Assembly: GCF_019656455.1 (NCBI RefSeq)
Contig: NZ_BPMK01000008.1
Location: 124,001-188,000, forward strand
Direction: 5' to 3'
DNA from: Noviherbaspirillum aridicola
GTDB lineage: Bacteria; Pseudomonadota; Gammaproteobacteria; Burkholderiales; Burkholderiaceae_D
Length of the DNA: 64,000 nt
Below the pieces are notes generated by a model. It saw only the letters and a program-made list of their open reading frames with translations. It had not been told where the DNA came from and did no database searches. Both the position numbers and the translations under genes were made by a program. Below, piece after piece: positions 26,716-34,729 of this stretch; position 1 is the first letter of the stretch; every line of letters begins with the position of its first letter.

Positions 26716-27223
26716 GGCGATCTCCTTCCGCGCGCGCCATCTGCTCGACGCCGGCGCCGCCCTCGAAGGAAGGCTTGCGCCGCTTCTTCTTCGGCTCGGG
26801 ACGATAGTATTCCTGCACGAAAGCCTGCAGCCGCCCGACGACCGCGGGCGATGCGGGCAGCGTGTCGACCTGTTCGCCGCCATCCATCAGGCGCGCGGCT
26901 TCGTTGTAGGAGAGCGTCACCGTCTTCGGCACCGCCACTTCGGCGCCGTCGATGTCTTCAAGGCGCCACATGACGAACCAGCAAGGTTCGGGCGAGCCGG
27001 TGTTGAGGAAATAGCCTTCCGCCTCGTCGCGGTAAAGCTTGACCTCGAAGCCGCCGAACAGCCAGCGGGTGTCGGCCTCGTCGCTGCGCAGGCAGCGGCG
27101 TTCCACGCCGGCCAGCAATTCGTCGGCGGTGATCTCGACCGGCTTCCATTGATAGGGCTGCCAGCGGTTGTTCAGCGGCGTGCGCCGCATGACCACTGCA
27201 AGCCTGAGGGATTCTGTCTCCAT
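26705..27223 (-). CDS. DUF3305 protein of the formate dehydrogenase cluster
   Basis: A 172-residue protein with the DUF3305 pattern: MRRTPLNNRWQPYQWKPVE, LYRDEAEGYFLN, and PCWFVMWRLED. It is rich in Trp and aromatic residues and has no membrane segment. It is the first gene of the accessory run (DUF3305, DUF3306, ferredoxin, TorD) and is divergent from mobA, so the two runs probably share a control region of 252 nt. Function unknown. Confidence 0.82.
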   Translation of the reverse strand: METESLRLAVVMRRTPLNNRWQPYQWKPVEITADELLAGVERRCLRSDEADTRWLFGGFEVKLYRDEAEGYFLNTGSPEPCWFVMWRLEDIDGAEVAVPKTVTLSYNEAARLMDGGEQVDTLPASPAVVGRLQAFVQEYYRPEPKKKRRKPSFEGGAGVEQMARAEGDRHGS

Positions 27224-27328
27224 CTGATGCGCGGCTACCTGTTACTGATGGGTGGCTGAAGTATTCGCAAGCGAGGTTGCGGGTGTGTTCGTAATAGTGC
27301 GCCAAAAAGCGCGGACCTGCATGTCTTT

Positions 27329-27347
27329 CCTTTGCCGTCGGCAAAGG
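27329..27347. promoter_or_regulatory. Palindrome in the intergenic region shared with mobA
   Basis: CCTTTGCC / GGCAAAGG form a perfect 8-bp dyad with a 3-nt centre, between the divergent DUF3305 and mobA genes. A regulator-binding site or a small hairpin is possible; I do not know the binding protein. Confidence 0.35.
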
Positions 27348-27475
27348 ACGGCGCTTGACGGCGGGCAGCAAGCCTGCTGGCCGATTCGACAAGCCGCGCC
27401 GCACGGACATACAATTCGTGCGGTCCCGCCCGGCCTCGCCGGCGAGGCCGCAATATTACCCGCAACCAACGAACA

Positions 27476-28075
27476 ATGACGATCCCTTCTTCAGAAATCA
27501 CCGGCCTGATCCTCGCCGGCGGCCGCGGCACCCGCATGGGCACGGTCGACAAGGGCCTGCAAAACTTCCGCGGCGGTCCGATGGTCATGCACGTCATCAT
27601 GCGGCTGCAGCCCCAGGTTGGCGAAATCATCATCAACGCCAACCAGAACATCGGCCCGTACGAAGGCTTCGGCTTTCCGGTGTGGCCCGACCAGCTCGGC
27701 GGTTTCGAAGGGCCGCTCGCCGGCCTGCAGACCGGACTCACCCACTGCGAAACCGGCTACCTGCTGACCGCCCCCTGCGATTCGCCGTTCCTGCCGGCCG
27801 ATCTCGCCGAACGTCTCGGCGAGGCGCTCGCGGCGGCGGAGGCCGAGCTCGCGGTCGCGGTGACCGAAGAGGAAGGCAGGCGCCAGCCGCAGCCGGTGTT
27901 CTGCCTGATGAAGAGCAGCGTGCTGCCGAGCCTGAACGCCTTCCTGCAGGACGGCGGCCGCAAGATCGACAAGTGGTATCGCTCGCTGCGTTTCGTCGAG
28001 GTGCTGTTCGACGATGCCGACGCTTTCCGCAATATCAACACCGTCGACGACCTGCGCCGCTTCGAGCAATCCTGA
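27476..28075 (+). CDS. mobA: Molybdenum cofactor guanylyltransferase
   Basis: A 199-residue MobA. It adds GMP from GTP to molybdopterin, giving the MGD cofactor needed by the neighbouring formate dehydrogenase. The nucleotide loop is LILAGGRGTRMG, with Lys 26 in VDKGL; the metal-binding part is in LLTAPCDSPFLP, and NINTVDDL closes the domain. The length fits E. coli MobA. moeA starts 12 nt downstream, so the two form an operon. Confidence 0.92.
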   Translation: MTIPSSEITGLILAGGRGTRMGTVDKGLQNFRGGPMVMHVIMRLQPQVGEIIINANQNIGPYEGFGFPVWPDQLGGFEGPLAGLQTGLTHCETGYLLTAPCDSPFLPADLAERLGEALAAAEAELAVAVTEEEGRRQPQPVFCLMKSSVLPSLNAFLQDGGRKIDKWYRSLRFVEVLFDDADAFRNINTVDDLRRFEQS

Positions 28076-28086
28076 CCAAGGTTCAC

Positions 28087-29367
28087 ATGAGCACTCTCTC
28101 CGACGTCATCAGCTGCCTGTCCGACTATGATCCGGACGCACTCCCGGTCGTCCGGGCGCAGCAGATCATCCGCGAATTCGTCACGCCCATCCATGCGGTA
28201 GAAAAAGTGGCGCTGCGCAGCGCGCTCGGCCGCGTGCTGGCCGACGACATCATCTCGACCATCGACGTGCCCCAGCACGACAATTCCGCGATGGACGGCT
28301 ATGCCTTCGACGGCGCGGCGCTCGATCCCGCGCGCGACCTCAGGCTGAAGGTCGTCGCCACCATCCATGCCGGCGCCCGCCATGAAGGCGCGGTCGGCGC
28401 GGGCGAATGCGTGCGCATCATGACCGGCGCGCCGATGCCGGCCAACTGCGACACGGTGATTCCGCAGGAATTCACGCGCGACGCCAGCGCCGACGCGGTG
28501 ACCGTTCCCGCCGGCGCGGTCCGCCCCGGCGACAACCGGCGTCTGCGCGGCGAGGACCTGAAGTCCGGCACGCCGGCGCTCCGCAAGGGCAGGGTGGTGC
28601 GCCCGGCCGACCTCGGCCTGCTGGCATCGCTCGGCATCGCCGAGGTGCCGGTGCAGCGCCGCCTGCGGGTCGCCTTCTTCTCCACCGGCGACGAACTGCG
28701 CTCCATCGGCGAGCCGCTCGACGCCGGCAGCGTCTACGACAGCAACCGCTACACGCTTCACGGGATGCTCACCCGCCTCGGCTGCGAGCTGATCGACATG
28801 GGCGTGGTCAAGGACGATCCGGCCACGCTCGAAGCCGCTTTCCGCACCGCCTGCGAGAACGCCGACGCCGTCATCACCACCGGCGGCGTCTCCGTCGGCG
28901 AAGCCGACTACACCAAGCAGATGATGGCCACGCTGGGCGACGTCACCTTCTGGAAGATCGGCATGCGTCCCGGCCGACCGATGGCCTTCGGCCGCATTGC
29001 CTCCAACGGCAGGAGCGCCTACCTGTTCGGCCTGCCCGGCAACCCTGTCGCGGTGATGGTCACCTTCTACTTCTTCGTCCGCAACGCGCTGCTGCGCATG
29101 ATGGGCGCGGAAGAAGCACGGCTGCCGCTGATGAAGGTCGCCTCCGCGAACGCGATCCGCAAGAAGCCGGGCCGCACCGAATACCAGCGCGGCATTCTCT
29201 CGGTCGACGACGACGGCGTGCAGCGGGTACGCATCACCGGTTCCCAGGGCTCCGGCATCCTGCGTTCCATGGTCGAGGCCAACTGCATGGTCGTGCTCGG
29301 CGACGGGCAGGGGACGGTGCAGCCTGGAGAGATGGTGGATGTGATTGTGTTTGATGGGTTGGTGTGA
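28087..29367 (+). CDS. moeA: Molybdopterin molybdenumtransferase
   Basis: A 426-residue MoeA, the enzyme that inserts the metal into adenylylated molybdopterin. Visible motifs are DNSAMDGYA near the N-terminus, RIMTGAPMP, FFSTGDEL, TTGGVSVGEADYTK and LPGNPVAVMV. It follows mobA by 12 nt with a start at ATG 28087. Together with mobA, fdhD and the tungstate/molybdate-type permease it makes this region almost self-sufficient for building and loading the cofactor. Confidence 0.93.
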   Translation: MSTLSDVISCLSDYDPDALPVVRAQQIIREFVTPIHAVEKVALRSALGRVLADDIISTIDVPQHDNSAMDGYAFDGAALDPARDLRLKVVATIHAGARHEGAVGAGECVRIMTGAPMPANCDTVIPQEFTRDASADAVTVPAGAVRPGDNRRLRGEDLKSGTPALRKGRVVRPADLGLLASLGIAEVPVQRRLRVAFFSTGDELRSIGEPLDAGSVYDSNRYTLHGMLTRLGCELIDMGVVKDDPATLEAAFRTACENADAVITTGGVSVGEADYTKQMMATLGDVTFWKIGMRPGRPMAFGRIASNGRSAYLFGLPGNPVAVMVTFYFFVRNALLRMMGAEEARLPLMKVASANAIRKKPGRTEYQRGILSVDDDGVQRVRITGSQGSGILRSMVEANCMVVLGDGQGTVQPGEMVDVIVFDGLV

Positions 29368-29418
29368 TCCGCCGCCGGCTCATGCGGGAGATGCTGGCCT
29401 GCACAGACGTCGTTCAAC

Positions 29419-30300
29419 GAAAAAGGTGGCGCCGGCCTCCGTGCCGGCGTAGCTGGCGGTCGTCCGGAGAATGATGGCGCGGCGCGTTTGTCCAGCGAAG
29501 CCGATTGCGCCACCTCCGCCGGCCGGCAGGGACGCCGGCCCTACTCTCATGGATCACAGTCCTACGAAAAAGGTAGCGCCGGCCTCCGTGCCGGCGTAAC
29601 TGGCGGTTGTCCGGAGAATGATGCCTCGACTCGTTTTGTCCAGCGAAGCCGATTGCACTACCTCCGCTGGGCCGGCAGGGACGCCGGCCCTACTGTCATT
29701 GATCGCCGTCCTGCGAAAAAATTATCGACGTCCTACGAAAAAGGTGGCGTCGGCCTCCGTGCCGGCGTAGCTGGCGGTCGTCCGGAGAATGATGGCGCGG
29801 CGCGTTTGTCGAGCGAAGCCGATTGCGCCACCTCCGCCGGCCGGCAGGGACGCCGGCCCTACTGTCATGGATCACAGCCCTGCGAAAAAGGTAGCGCCGG
29901 CCTCCGTGCCGGCGTAACTGGCGGTTGTCCGGAGAATGATGAATCCGCGCGCTTTGTCGAGCGAAGCCGATTGCGCGACCTCCGGGCCGGCAGGGACGCC
30001 GGCCCTACTGTCATGGATCACAGTCCTGCGAAAAAGGTGGCGCCGGCCTCCGTGCCGGCGTAGCTGGCGGTTGTCCGGAGAATGATGGCGCGGCGCGTTT
30101 GTCGAGCGAAGCCGATTGCGCCACCTCCGCTGGGCCGGCAGGGACGCCGGCCCTACTGTCATGGATCACAGTCCTGCGAAACAGATAGCGCCGGCCTCCG
30201 TGCCGGCGTAGCTGGCGGTCGTCCGGAGAATGATCGCACCACGCGCTTTGTCCAGCGAGCCCGATTGCGCCACCTCCGCCGTGCCAACAGGGACGCCGGC
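29419..30300. repeat. Array of six ~147-bp tandem repeats
   Basis: Units start (GAAAAAGG or variant) at 29419, 29566, 29737, 29884, 30030 and 30178, so the period is 146-148 bp, with one unit of 171 bp that has about 24 extra bases. Each carries GCCGGCCTCCGTGCCGGC, a GTCCGGAGAATGATG core and GGCCGGCAGGGACGCCGG. Copies differ at scattered positions. ORFs inside are by-products of the repeat. It lies downstream of moeA and next to the 3' end of the HxlR-type gene. Related sequence is found at 41.3-41.8 kb and 56.7 kb. Confidence 0.9.
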
Positions 30301-30314
30301 CAGGCCGCACGACT

Positions 30315-31025
30315 TCAATGCAGCGCCACCCCCATGCCCTGCGCGCGCGCCTGCTGCCGCGTCTGCGCGAACGTTCCCGTGCCGAGCCAGGCCCAGAAGC
30401 TTCGGGCCTCGTGGCCAGGCCCTTCGATGCGGAGCTTGCCCGAGCGCAGCGCTTCCTGCGGCGTGGTATCGCCGCGCCATATCTCGGTCAGCGCGCGCAC
30501 GCTCGAATGCACGAGCAGCGTCACTTCGCGTCCCGGGTCTTCGCGGCACAGGTCGGCGCAGCCGTCTTCCACCACCAGCCACCACAGCCTTTCCCCTTCG
30601 CGCGCATCATGGAAACGGAAGTTGACCACCACCGGCCGCGGAGGAAACGCTTCCAGGCGCACCGAGCGCCGCACGTCCCACATCAGCAGCGTCACATCGA
30701 GTTCATCGTCGCGCAGGTCGCTGCCGACCCAGCGCGCGCCCCAATGGCCGAGCGCCATGATGATCGGCCGCAGCTCTTCGCCGGCATCGGTCAGGCTGTA
30801 CTCCCAGACCTTGCCGGCCGCATGCCGGCGCACGATGCCTACCGTCTCCAGCTGCCGCAGGCGCTCCGCCAGCAGGCTGGTCGACATGCGCGGCACGCCG
30901 CGCCGCAGATCGTTGAAGCGCTTGCTGCCGCACAAAAGCTCCCGCACCACCAACGGCGTCCACCTGCTGCACAGCACTTCCGCGCCGCGCGCCACCGTAC
31001 AGAACTGTCCATAGCTCTCGTCCAT
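30315..31025 (-). CDS. HxlR-family winged-helix regulator with C-terminal SCP2-like domain
   Basis: A 236-residue regulator. Residues 1-100 form an HxlR winged helix (CSRWTPLVVRELL, RFNDLRRGVPRMSTSLLAERL, EYSLTDAGEEL). The C-terminal part (WDVRRSVRLEAFPP and HSSVRALTEIWRGD) looks like a sterol-carrier/lipid-binding fold, a known HxlR fusion that may sense a small hydrophobic ligand. It is divergent from a SAM methyltransferase gene, which is its likely target. Confidence 0.82.
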   Translation of the reverse strand: MDESYGQFCTVARGAEVLCSRWTPLVVRELLCGSKRFNDLRRGVPRMSTSLLAERLRQLETVGIVRRHAAGKVWEYSLTDAGEELRPIIMALGHWGARWVGSDLRDDELDVTLLMWDVRRSVRLEAFPPRPVVVNFRFHDAREGERLWWLVVEDGCADLCREDPGREVTLLVHSSVRALTEIWRGDTTPQEALRSGKLRIEGPGHEARSFWAWLGTGTFAQTRQQARAQGMGVALH

Positions 31026-31131
31026 CGCGACCTCCTCGCGCGGGAGAAAAGACTTCAGATTCTGGACTGGACGCGAGGGGCGGGCAAGCGCAGCCTGACG
31101 CTGCCTTTACCCACATCAGAAGGAGGATGAG

Positions 31132-31971
31132 ATGAGTACGGACACTGCAATGATGGAATCAACTGCCGAAATGCAAGCACTGAAGGACAAGCTGAAGGCG
31201 ACCTGGATGTCGGGGGACTACGGCCACTTCGCGAAGTATCTCGAGCCCGGGGCGCTCGACTTCCTGGAACGGCTGGCAATCCCGCCGGGCACGAAGATGC
31301 TCGATGTCGCCTGCGGCGCCGGGCAGATCGCGATCCCCGCCGCCCGCGCCGGGGTCAGGGTCACGGGTGTCGATATCGCGGCCAACCTGATCGCGCAGGC
31401 AAGGGAACGTGCCCGGACGGAAGGCCTGGACGTGCAATTCGAAGAGGGCGATGCCGAGGCGCTGCCGTTCGCCGATGCCTCGTTCGACATCGTGGTCAGC
31501 CTGATCGGCGCCATGTTCGCGCCGCGGCCGGAGCTGGTGGCGGCCGAACTGCTGCGGGTGTGCCGTCCCGGCGGCCGCATCGCGATGGCCAACTGGACCC
31601 CCGAGGGGCATGTCGGCCAGATGTTCAAGATCATCGGCAGGCATGTGCCGCCGCCGCCCCTGATGACGCCGCCGCCGAAATGGGGCGATGAAGCCACCGT
31701 GCGCGAGCGTCTGGGACGCGGCACCCGCAGCCTCCAGTTGACGAAGCGCCGCTATCCGATGGTCTACCCGTTCCCGCCCGCCGAGGTGGTCGAGTTCTTC
31801 TGCACCTATTATGGCCCGACGGTGCGCGCCAGGGCGGCGCTCGATCCGCAGGGACAGCAGGCATTGCTGCGCGACCTGGAACAGCTGTGGCGTGCCAACA
31901 ATCTGGCCACGGACGGGACCACGCACGTCGAGGCGGAATACCTCGAGGTGAACGCGATACGGGAAGGGTGA
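31132..31971 (+). CDS. Class I SAM-dependent methyltransferase
   Basis: A 279-residue methyltransferase with a clear SAM pocket: [25 protein letters not shown], the acidic [10 protein letters not shown], and the post-motif [16 protein letters not shown]. The substrate is unknown; the fold is that of the UbiE/small-molecule group. AGGAGG is spaced 7 nt before ATG 31132. It is divergent from the HxlR-type regulator. Nothing in the neighbourhood shows a biosynthetic pathway. Confidence 0.82.
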   Translation: MSTDTAMMESTAEMQALKDKLKATWMSGDYGHFAKYLEPGALDFLERLAIPPGTKMLDVACGAGQIAIPAARAGVRVTGVDIAANLIAQARERARTEGLDVQFEEGDAEALPFADASFDIVVSLIGAMFAPRPELVAAELLRVCRPGGRIAMANWTPEGHVGQMFKIIGRHVPPPPLMTPPPKWGDEATVRERLGRGTRSLQLTKRRYPMVYPFPPAEVVEFFCTYYGPTVRARAALDPQGQQALLRDLEQLWRANNLATDGTTHVEAEYLEVNAIREG

Positions 31972-32044
31972 GCGCTGCGCTGCGGGAAGAGACAGGGCAG
32001 GCGAGCGGAACGATGGGTTCCAGGCGCCTGCCGGTCGAGTGGCC

Positions 32045-32518
32045 TCAGTGCTTCAGGCCATGCTGCCGGAGCTGGTCCAGCAGCTCCTGTCCGCTGAAGT
32101 GCGTGTAGTCCTTGTTGATCTCCAGCTTGACCGCGGATTCCAGCTCCTGGTCGAGCAGCTGCCGCACCGCGCCGAGGAATTTCGGCGAGATCACCAGCGC
32201 GAGCTGGTCGAAGCGCCCGTCGCGGTGCGCCTCCAGCAGGAACTTGTTCAGATCGCGCGCGAACAGCTCGGCCGCGTGCTTGTCCGGCGTCATGTTGGGC
32301 TCGTACTGCTTGTTCGGCACCGCGCCGCCGGTGTTGTGCATGCTCTTGGTGCCCGCGGTCGGGCCGTACTTGTCGGTCTCCGACTCATGCTCGACCATGC
32401 GCAGCCGGGCCGCATCGTTGATCATGTCCTGCACTTCCTGCAGCCCCGAGGAAGCGTCTTCCTGCGCGAAGATCCGCGCCCGGCTTGCATTCGCTGAAAC
32501 AATCCAGGTTGCACTCAT
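32045..32518 (-). CDS. Host attachment protein family member
   Basis: A 157-residue protein of the family first described for a plant-attachment phenotype (Host_attach). Features are the N-terminal WIVSANASRARIF, an internal EHESETDKYGPTAG, then HAAELFARDLNKFLLEA and LALVISPKFLGAVRQLL. It has no signal peptide. The biochemical function is not known. GAGGA lies before ATG 32518. A weak hrp-box-like sequence (GGAACA-N16-CCTCGAA) lies upstream, but with a substitution in the core, so I do not rely on it. Confidence 0.7.
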   Translation of the reverse strand: MSATWIVSANASRARIFAQEDASSGLQEVQDMINDAARLRMVEHESETDKYGPTAGTKSMHNTGGAVPNKQYEPNMTPDKHAAELFARDLNKFLLEAHRDGRFDQLALVISPKFLGAVRQLLDQELESAVKLEINKDYTHFSGQELLDQLRQHGLKH

Positions 32519-32641
32519 ATCGTGTTCCTCTTATTACTTCGGAAAGAAAGTTTCGAGGGGCGGAAGCAGGAAAATGTTCCTTCACACTGGCAAACGCGCC
32601 GCTCCGCAGCGGGAAATGCCGCACGCCAATGCACGGGAGGA

Positions 32642-33022
32642 TCAGCGGAGGCTGAGCTTTCCGTCGAGGGGAATCGGCGCGGGAAGCGGGGCCCAGCCAT
32701 GACGCGCGATCACCTCGTTCGATTCGATCGCGTCGTGCCCGGCGGCCAGGCTGTGAGTGCAATGGAAGGTCCCGCCATCGTAGATCTCGCGCACGGTGCC
32801 GCCGTCGTGCGCGACGACCAGCGCAAGCACGTCGTCGCTGCGCGCGATGCCCACCGCCTCCCATCCGCTGCCGAAGTCGCGCTCAAGACGCCGGCGCTTG
32901 TCCTCGTCGTCCGGGCCGTCATAAAGCGTGACGTGATCGCAGACCACGACGGGCAGCGCCGGCGGCACCGCCTGGAGCAGGCGCTCGCGCGCGGCGGGGG
33001 ACAGCTCGAGAATGGCGTACAT
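32642..33022 (-). CDS. Hypothetical protein
   Basis: A 126-residue globular protein starting MYAILELSPAARERLLQ, with a mix of strands (PVVVCDHVTLYDG, VLALVVAHDGG) and a late HCTHSLAAGHDAIESNEV. The HxTH-like order suggests a phosphoesterase- or RNA-ligase-like (2H) fold, but that is only a hint. ATG 33022 has AGGAG upstream. It lies between the host-attachment protein and the lytic transglycosylase genes on the same strand. Confidence 0.6.
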   Translation of the reverse strand: MYAILELSPAARERLLQAVPPALPVVVCDHVTLYDGPDDEDKRRRLERDFGSGWEAVGIARSDDVLALVVAHDGGTVREIYDGGTFHCTHSLAAGHDAIESNEVIARHGWAPLPAPIPLDGKLSLR

Positions 33023-33157
33023 CGGCGCTCCTGAAACGGCAATGCGGCGAATCCGCGACCGGCCCGGATAGGACAGCCGCCGGCAGGCCAAGTGCCAGCG
33101 CCGCGATGAATTTGTCGAGCGGCGACGGGGCGGCGTGCACGGGATGCAGGAACCGGC

Positions 33158-33808
33158 TCAGGGCGGCAACGATCCCCCGCGCGAGAGGATGCTCTGGAAG
33201 TTCAGTACATCCGAGACATAGGTCGGGCTGCCGACGCCGGGGACGCCGCCGGACACATAGAACCGCAGGGCTTCCTCGACGCTGCCTTTCTGGCGGATCC
33301 AGTTCTGAAGCTCCAGTGCGCCGCCGATGAGGTTTTCCTCCGGGTCGTTCATGTTCAGTTCGGTGGCATCCTTGCCGGTGCGCTCCTTGATGCGCTGCCG
33401 CTGCTCGGGTGTGAGGTTCGGCACGATGTCGTTGAGCCAGCGCTCCTGGCTGATCTGCATCAGCCCGACATCCGAGGTGCCGTCGATATTGGTGGTGACG
33501 GTGTTCGGCCTGCCGCGCGACTCCGCCCATACCTGCCCGCCGATCAGGTTGGGGTCGATTCCCGAGATATAGGCGGCATCGTCGATGCCCTTCTTCCAGG
33601 GCGTGAGGCCGCCATTGGGGCCGGCATTGAAGCCCGAGCCATCCGGCGTGCCGGAACCGGAGACGGCGCCGCCGCCGTCGCGAGACCCGCCATCGATATC
33701 CCATTCATCGGTGGTGGCGCCCGGCGAATTTCCCGTTTGGGGCTTGCCGCCGCCATGGCTGTGGTAGGTATGTTCCGTTCCACCAGAAGAACCGACTCTG
33801 CAACTCAT
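33158..33808 (-). CDS. Lytic transglycosylase domain protein, type III secretion-associated candidate
   Basis: A 216-residue protein with a soluble lytic transglycosylase domain. The catalytic Glu is in WAESRGRP and is followed by the family marker SDVGLMQIS; LIGGALELQNWI continues the domain. The first 80 residues are Gly/Ser/Thr-rich, without a classical signal peptide, as in type III-exported transglycosylases (Hpa2/HrpH-like). Such enzymes locally cut peptidoglycan so the secretion machine can cross it. An hrp-box-like promoter lies 39 nt upstream of ATG 33808. The tRNA-Lys gene lies next to it. Confidence 0.75.
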   Translation of the reverse strand: MSCRVGSSGGTEHTYHSHGGGKPQTGNSPGATTDEWDIDGGSRDGGGAVSGSGTPDGSGFNAGPNGGLTPWKKGIDDAAYISGIDPNLIGGQVWAESRGRPNTVTTNIDGTSDVGLMQISQERWLNDIVPNLTPEQRQRIKERTGKDATELNMNDPEENLIGGALELQNWIRQKGSVEEALRFYVSGGVPGVGSPTYVSDVLNFQSILSRGGSLPP

Positions 33809-33847
33809 GATCCTGACTCCCCCACGGTAATCCGGCCTGATCTTCAG

Positions 33848-33876
33848 TGGGTGGAGAAATCGGCGGCTTCTGTTCC
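33848..33876 (-). promoter_or_regulatory. hrp box ahead of the lytic transglycosylase gene
   Basis: On the minus strand GGAACA (33871-33876) and CCACCCA (33848-33854) are 16 nt apart. The known HrpL hrp box is GGAACC-N15/16-CCACNNA, so a single base differs. It ends 39 nt before the start codon. Confidence 0.75.
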
Positions 33877-33927
33877 TTCCGGGCCGTCCGAACGGCGCAG
33901 TGTGACGGCTCGAGAAGGATGTCGCGC

Positions 33928-33967
33928 CCAAAACAGAAAGGCGGCTGCACCGTAAGATGCAGCCGCC
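33928..33967 (-). terminator. Terminator of the tRNA-Lys gene
   Basis: On the minus strand GGCGGCTGCA / TGCAGCCGCC pairs over 10 bp with an 8-nt loop, followed by TTTCTGTTTTG. It sits 11 nt past the tRNA 3' end, so it terminates tRNA transcription. Confidence 0.8.
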
Positions 33968-33977
33968 CTGAATTCGC

Positions 33978-34053
33978 TGGTGGGTCGTGAGTGGCTCGAA
34001 CACTCGACCTACGGATTAAGAGTCCGCTGCTCTACCAACTGAGCTAACGACCC
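33978..34053 (-). tRNA. tRNA-Lys (anticodon CTT)
   Basis: A 76-nt minus-strand tRNA beginning GGGTCGTTAGCTCAGTTGG. The acceptor stem GGGTCGT pairs with ACGACCC, the anticodon loop has CTCTTAA with anticodon CTT, the T loop reads GTTCGAG, and CCA is encoded. Anticodon CTT decodes AAG (Lys). The 3' end faces the lytic transglycosylase gene, a common side for island insertion. Confidence 0.95.
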
Positions 34054-34228
34054 AACGAAGCCAAAGATTATAGCGGCGATTGCAAGAGAAAGGAAGCCCC
34101 TTCCGATAGTTACGGATTGGCGGCCGGTTCCGCCGAGGCATCGAGCGCCCCGATCCTTCCCGGGATGCGTCGTCCCGGCGCGCGGAGGCGGACGCAGGCC
34201 GCAGGCCGGCCCCGGTCATTTCCCGATC

Positions 34229-34256
34229 CGAACTATTTTTGTTACCGCGCCACTCA
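34229..34256 (+). promoter_or_regulatory. Weak hrp-box-like sequence ahead of the GNAT-like gene
   Basis: CGAACT and CCACTCA are separated by 15 nt. The -10 half is perfect, but the -35 half differs at its first and last bases from GGAACC. It ends 28 nt before ATG 34285. This is weaker than the other boxes. Confidence 0.35.
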
Positions 34257-34284
34257 CGGGCATTTCACGGACCGGGGCGCAAAA

Positions 34285-34704
34285 ATGAAGGATGCGAATT
34301 CGAGTACTGCTCCGATGTTTGAAACGGCGCGTTTCGCGCTGTATCCGCTGGCGCCGATCGTGGCGCGCCAGCTGGCCGAGTACCTGCTGCGGGACGAGTC
34401 GCTCGTGGCCAAGGTCCCGGCGCTCCGGGACAGGCCGCCGGAAGACGCGATCCAGCTCGCGCGCCGGATCGAGGCGGACGGCGAGCGCGGGGCGTGCCGC
34501 ATGTGGGGCATCATGACGCGGGAAGACAAGACCCTGATCGGCATGGTCATCACGCGCAACACGACGGCCGGCTTCGACCTTGAACTGCTGGTGTCGTCGA
34601 AGCACGATGTGTACGACCCGACCGACGAAGTCTGCGACCCGGTGCTGGAATGGCTGGACGACAATTCGGACGTCGTCTGGCATCCGCCCGTCACGCTTCA
34701 CTGA
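34285..34704 (+). CDS. Short GNAT-like protein
   Basis: A 139-residue protein that resembles the N-terminal two thirds of RimJ/RimL-type N-acetyltransferases: ETARFALYPLAPIVARQL, then MWGIMTREDKTLIGMVI and FDLELLVSSK. The acetyl-CoA-binding part (RxxGxG/A) is not seen, so it may be a truncated or divergent acetyltransferase. The C-terminus is unusually acidic. ATG 34285 has only a weak ribosome site; a weak hrp box lies upstream. It sits just beyond the tRNA-Lys gene and could belong to the same accessory region. Confidence 0.55.
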   Translation: MKDANSSTAPMFETARFALYPLAPIVARQLAEYLLRDESLVAKVPALRDRPPEDAIQLARRIEADGERGACRMWGIMTREDKTLIGMVITRNTTAGFDLELLVSSKHDVYDPTDEVCDPVLEWLDDNSDVVWHPPVTLH

Positions 34705-34729
34705 AGCGGCGGGCGGCCAGTGGCGACGG

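Noticed and set aside
29419-30300. CRISPR array
   Set aside because: The repeats are about 147 bp and tandem, with no 25-37 bp repeat and unique spacers, and no cas gene is near.
32518-32600. hrp box ahead of the host attachment protein gene
   Set aside because: GGAACA-N16-CCTCGAA has the core CCAC changed to CCTC, so it is too weak to count with the others.
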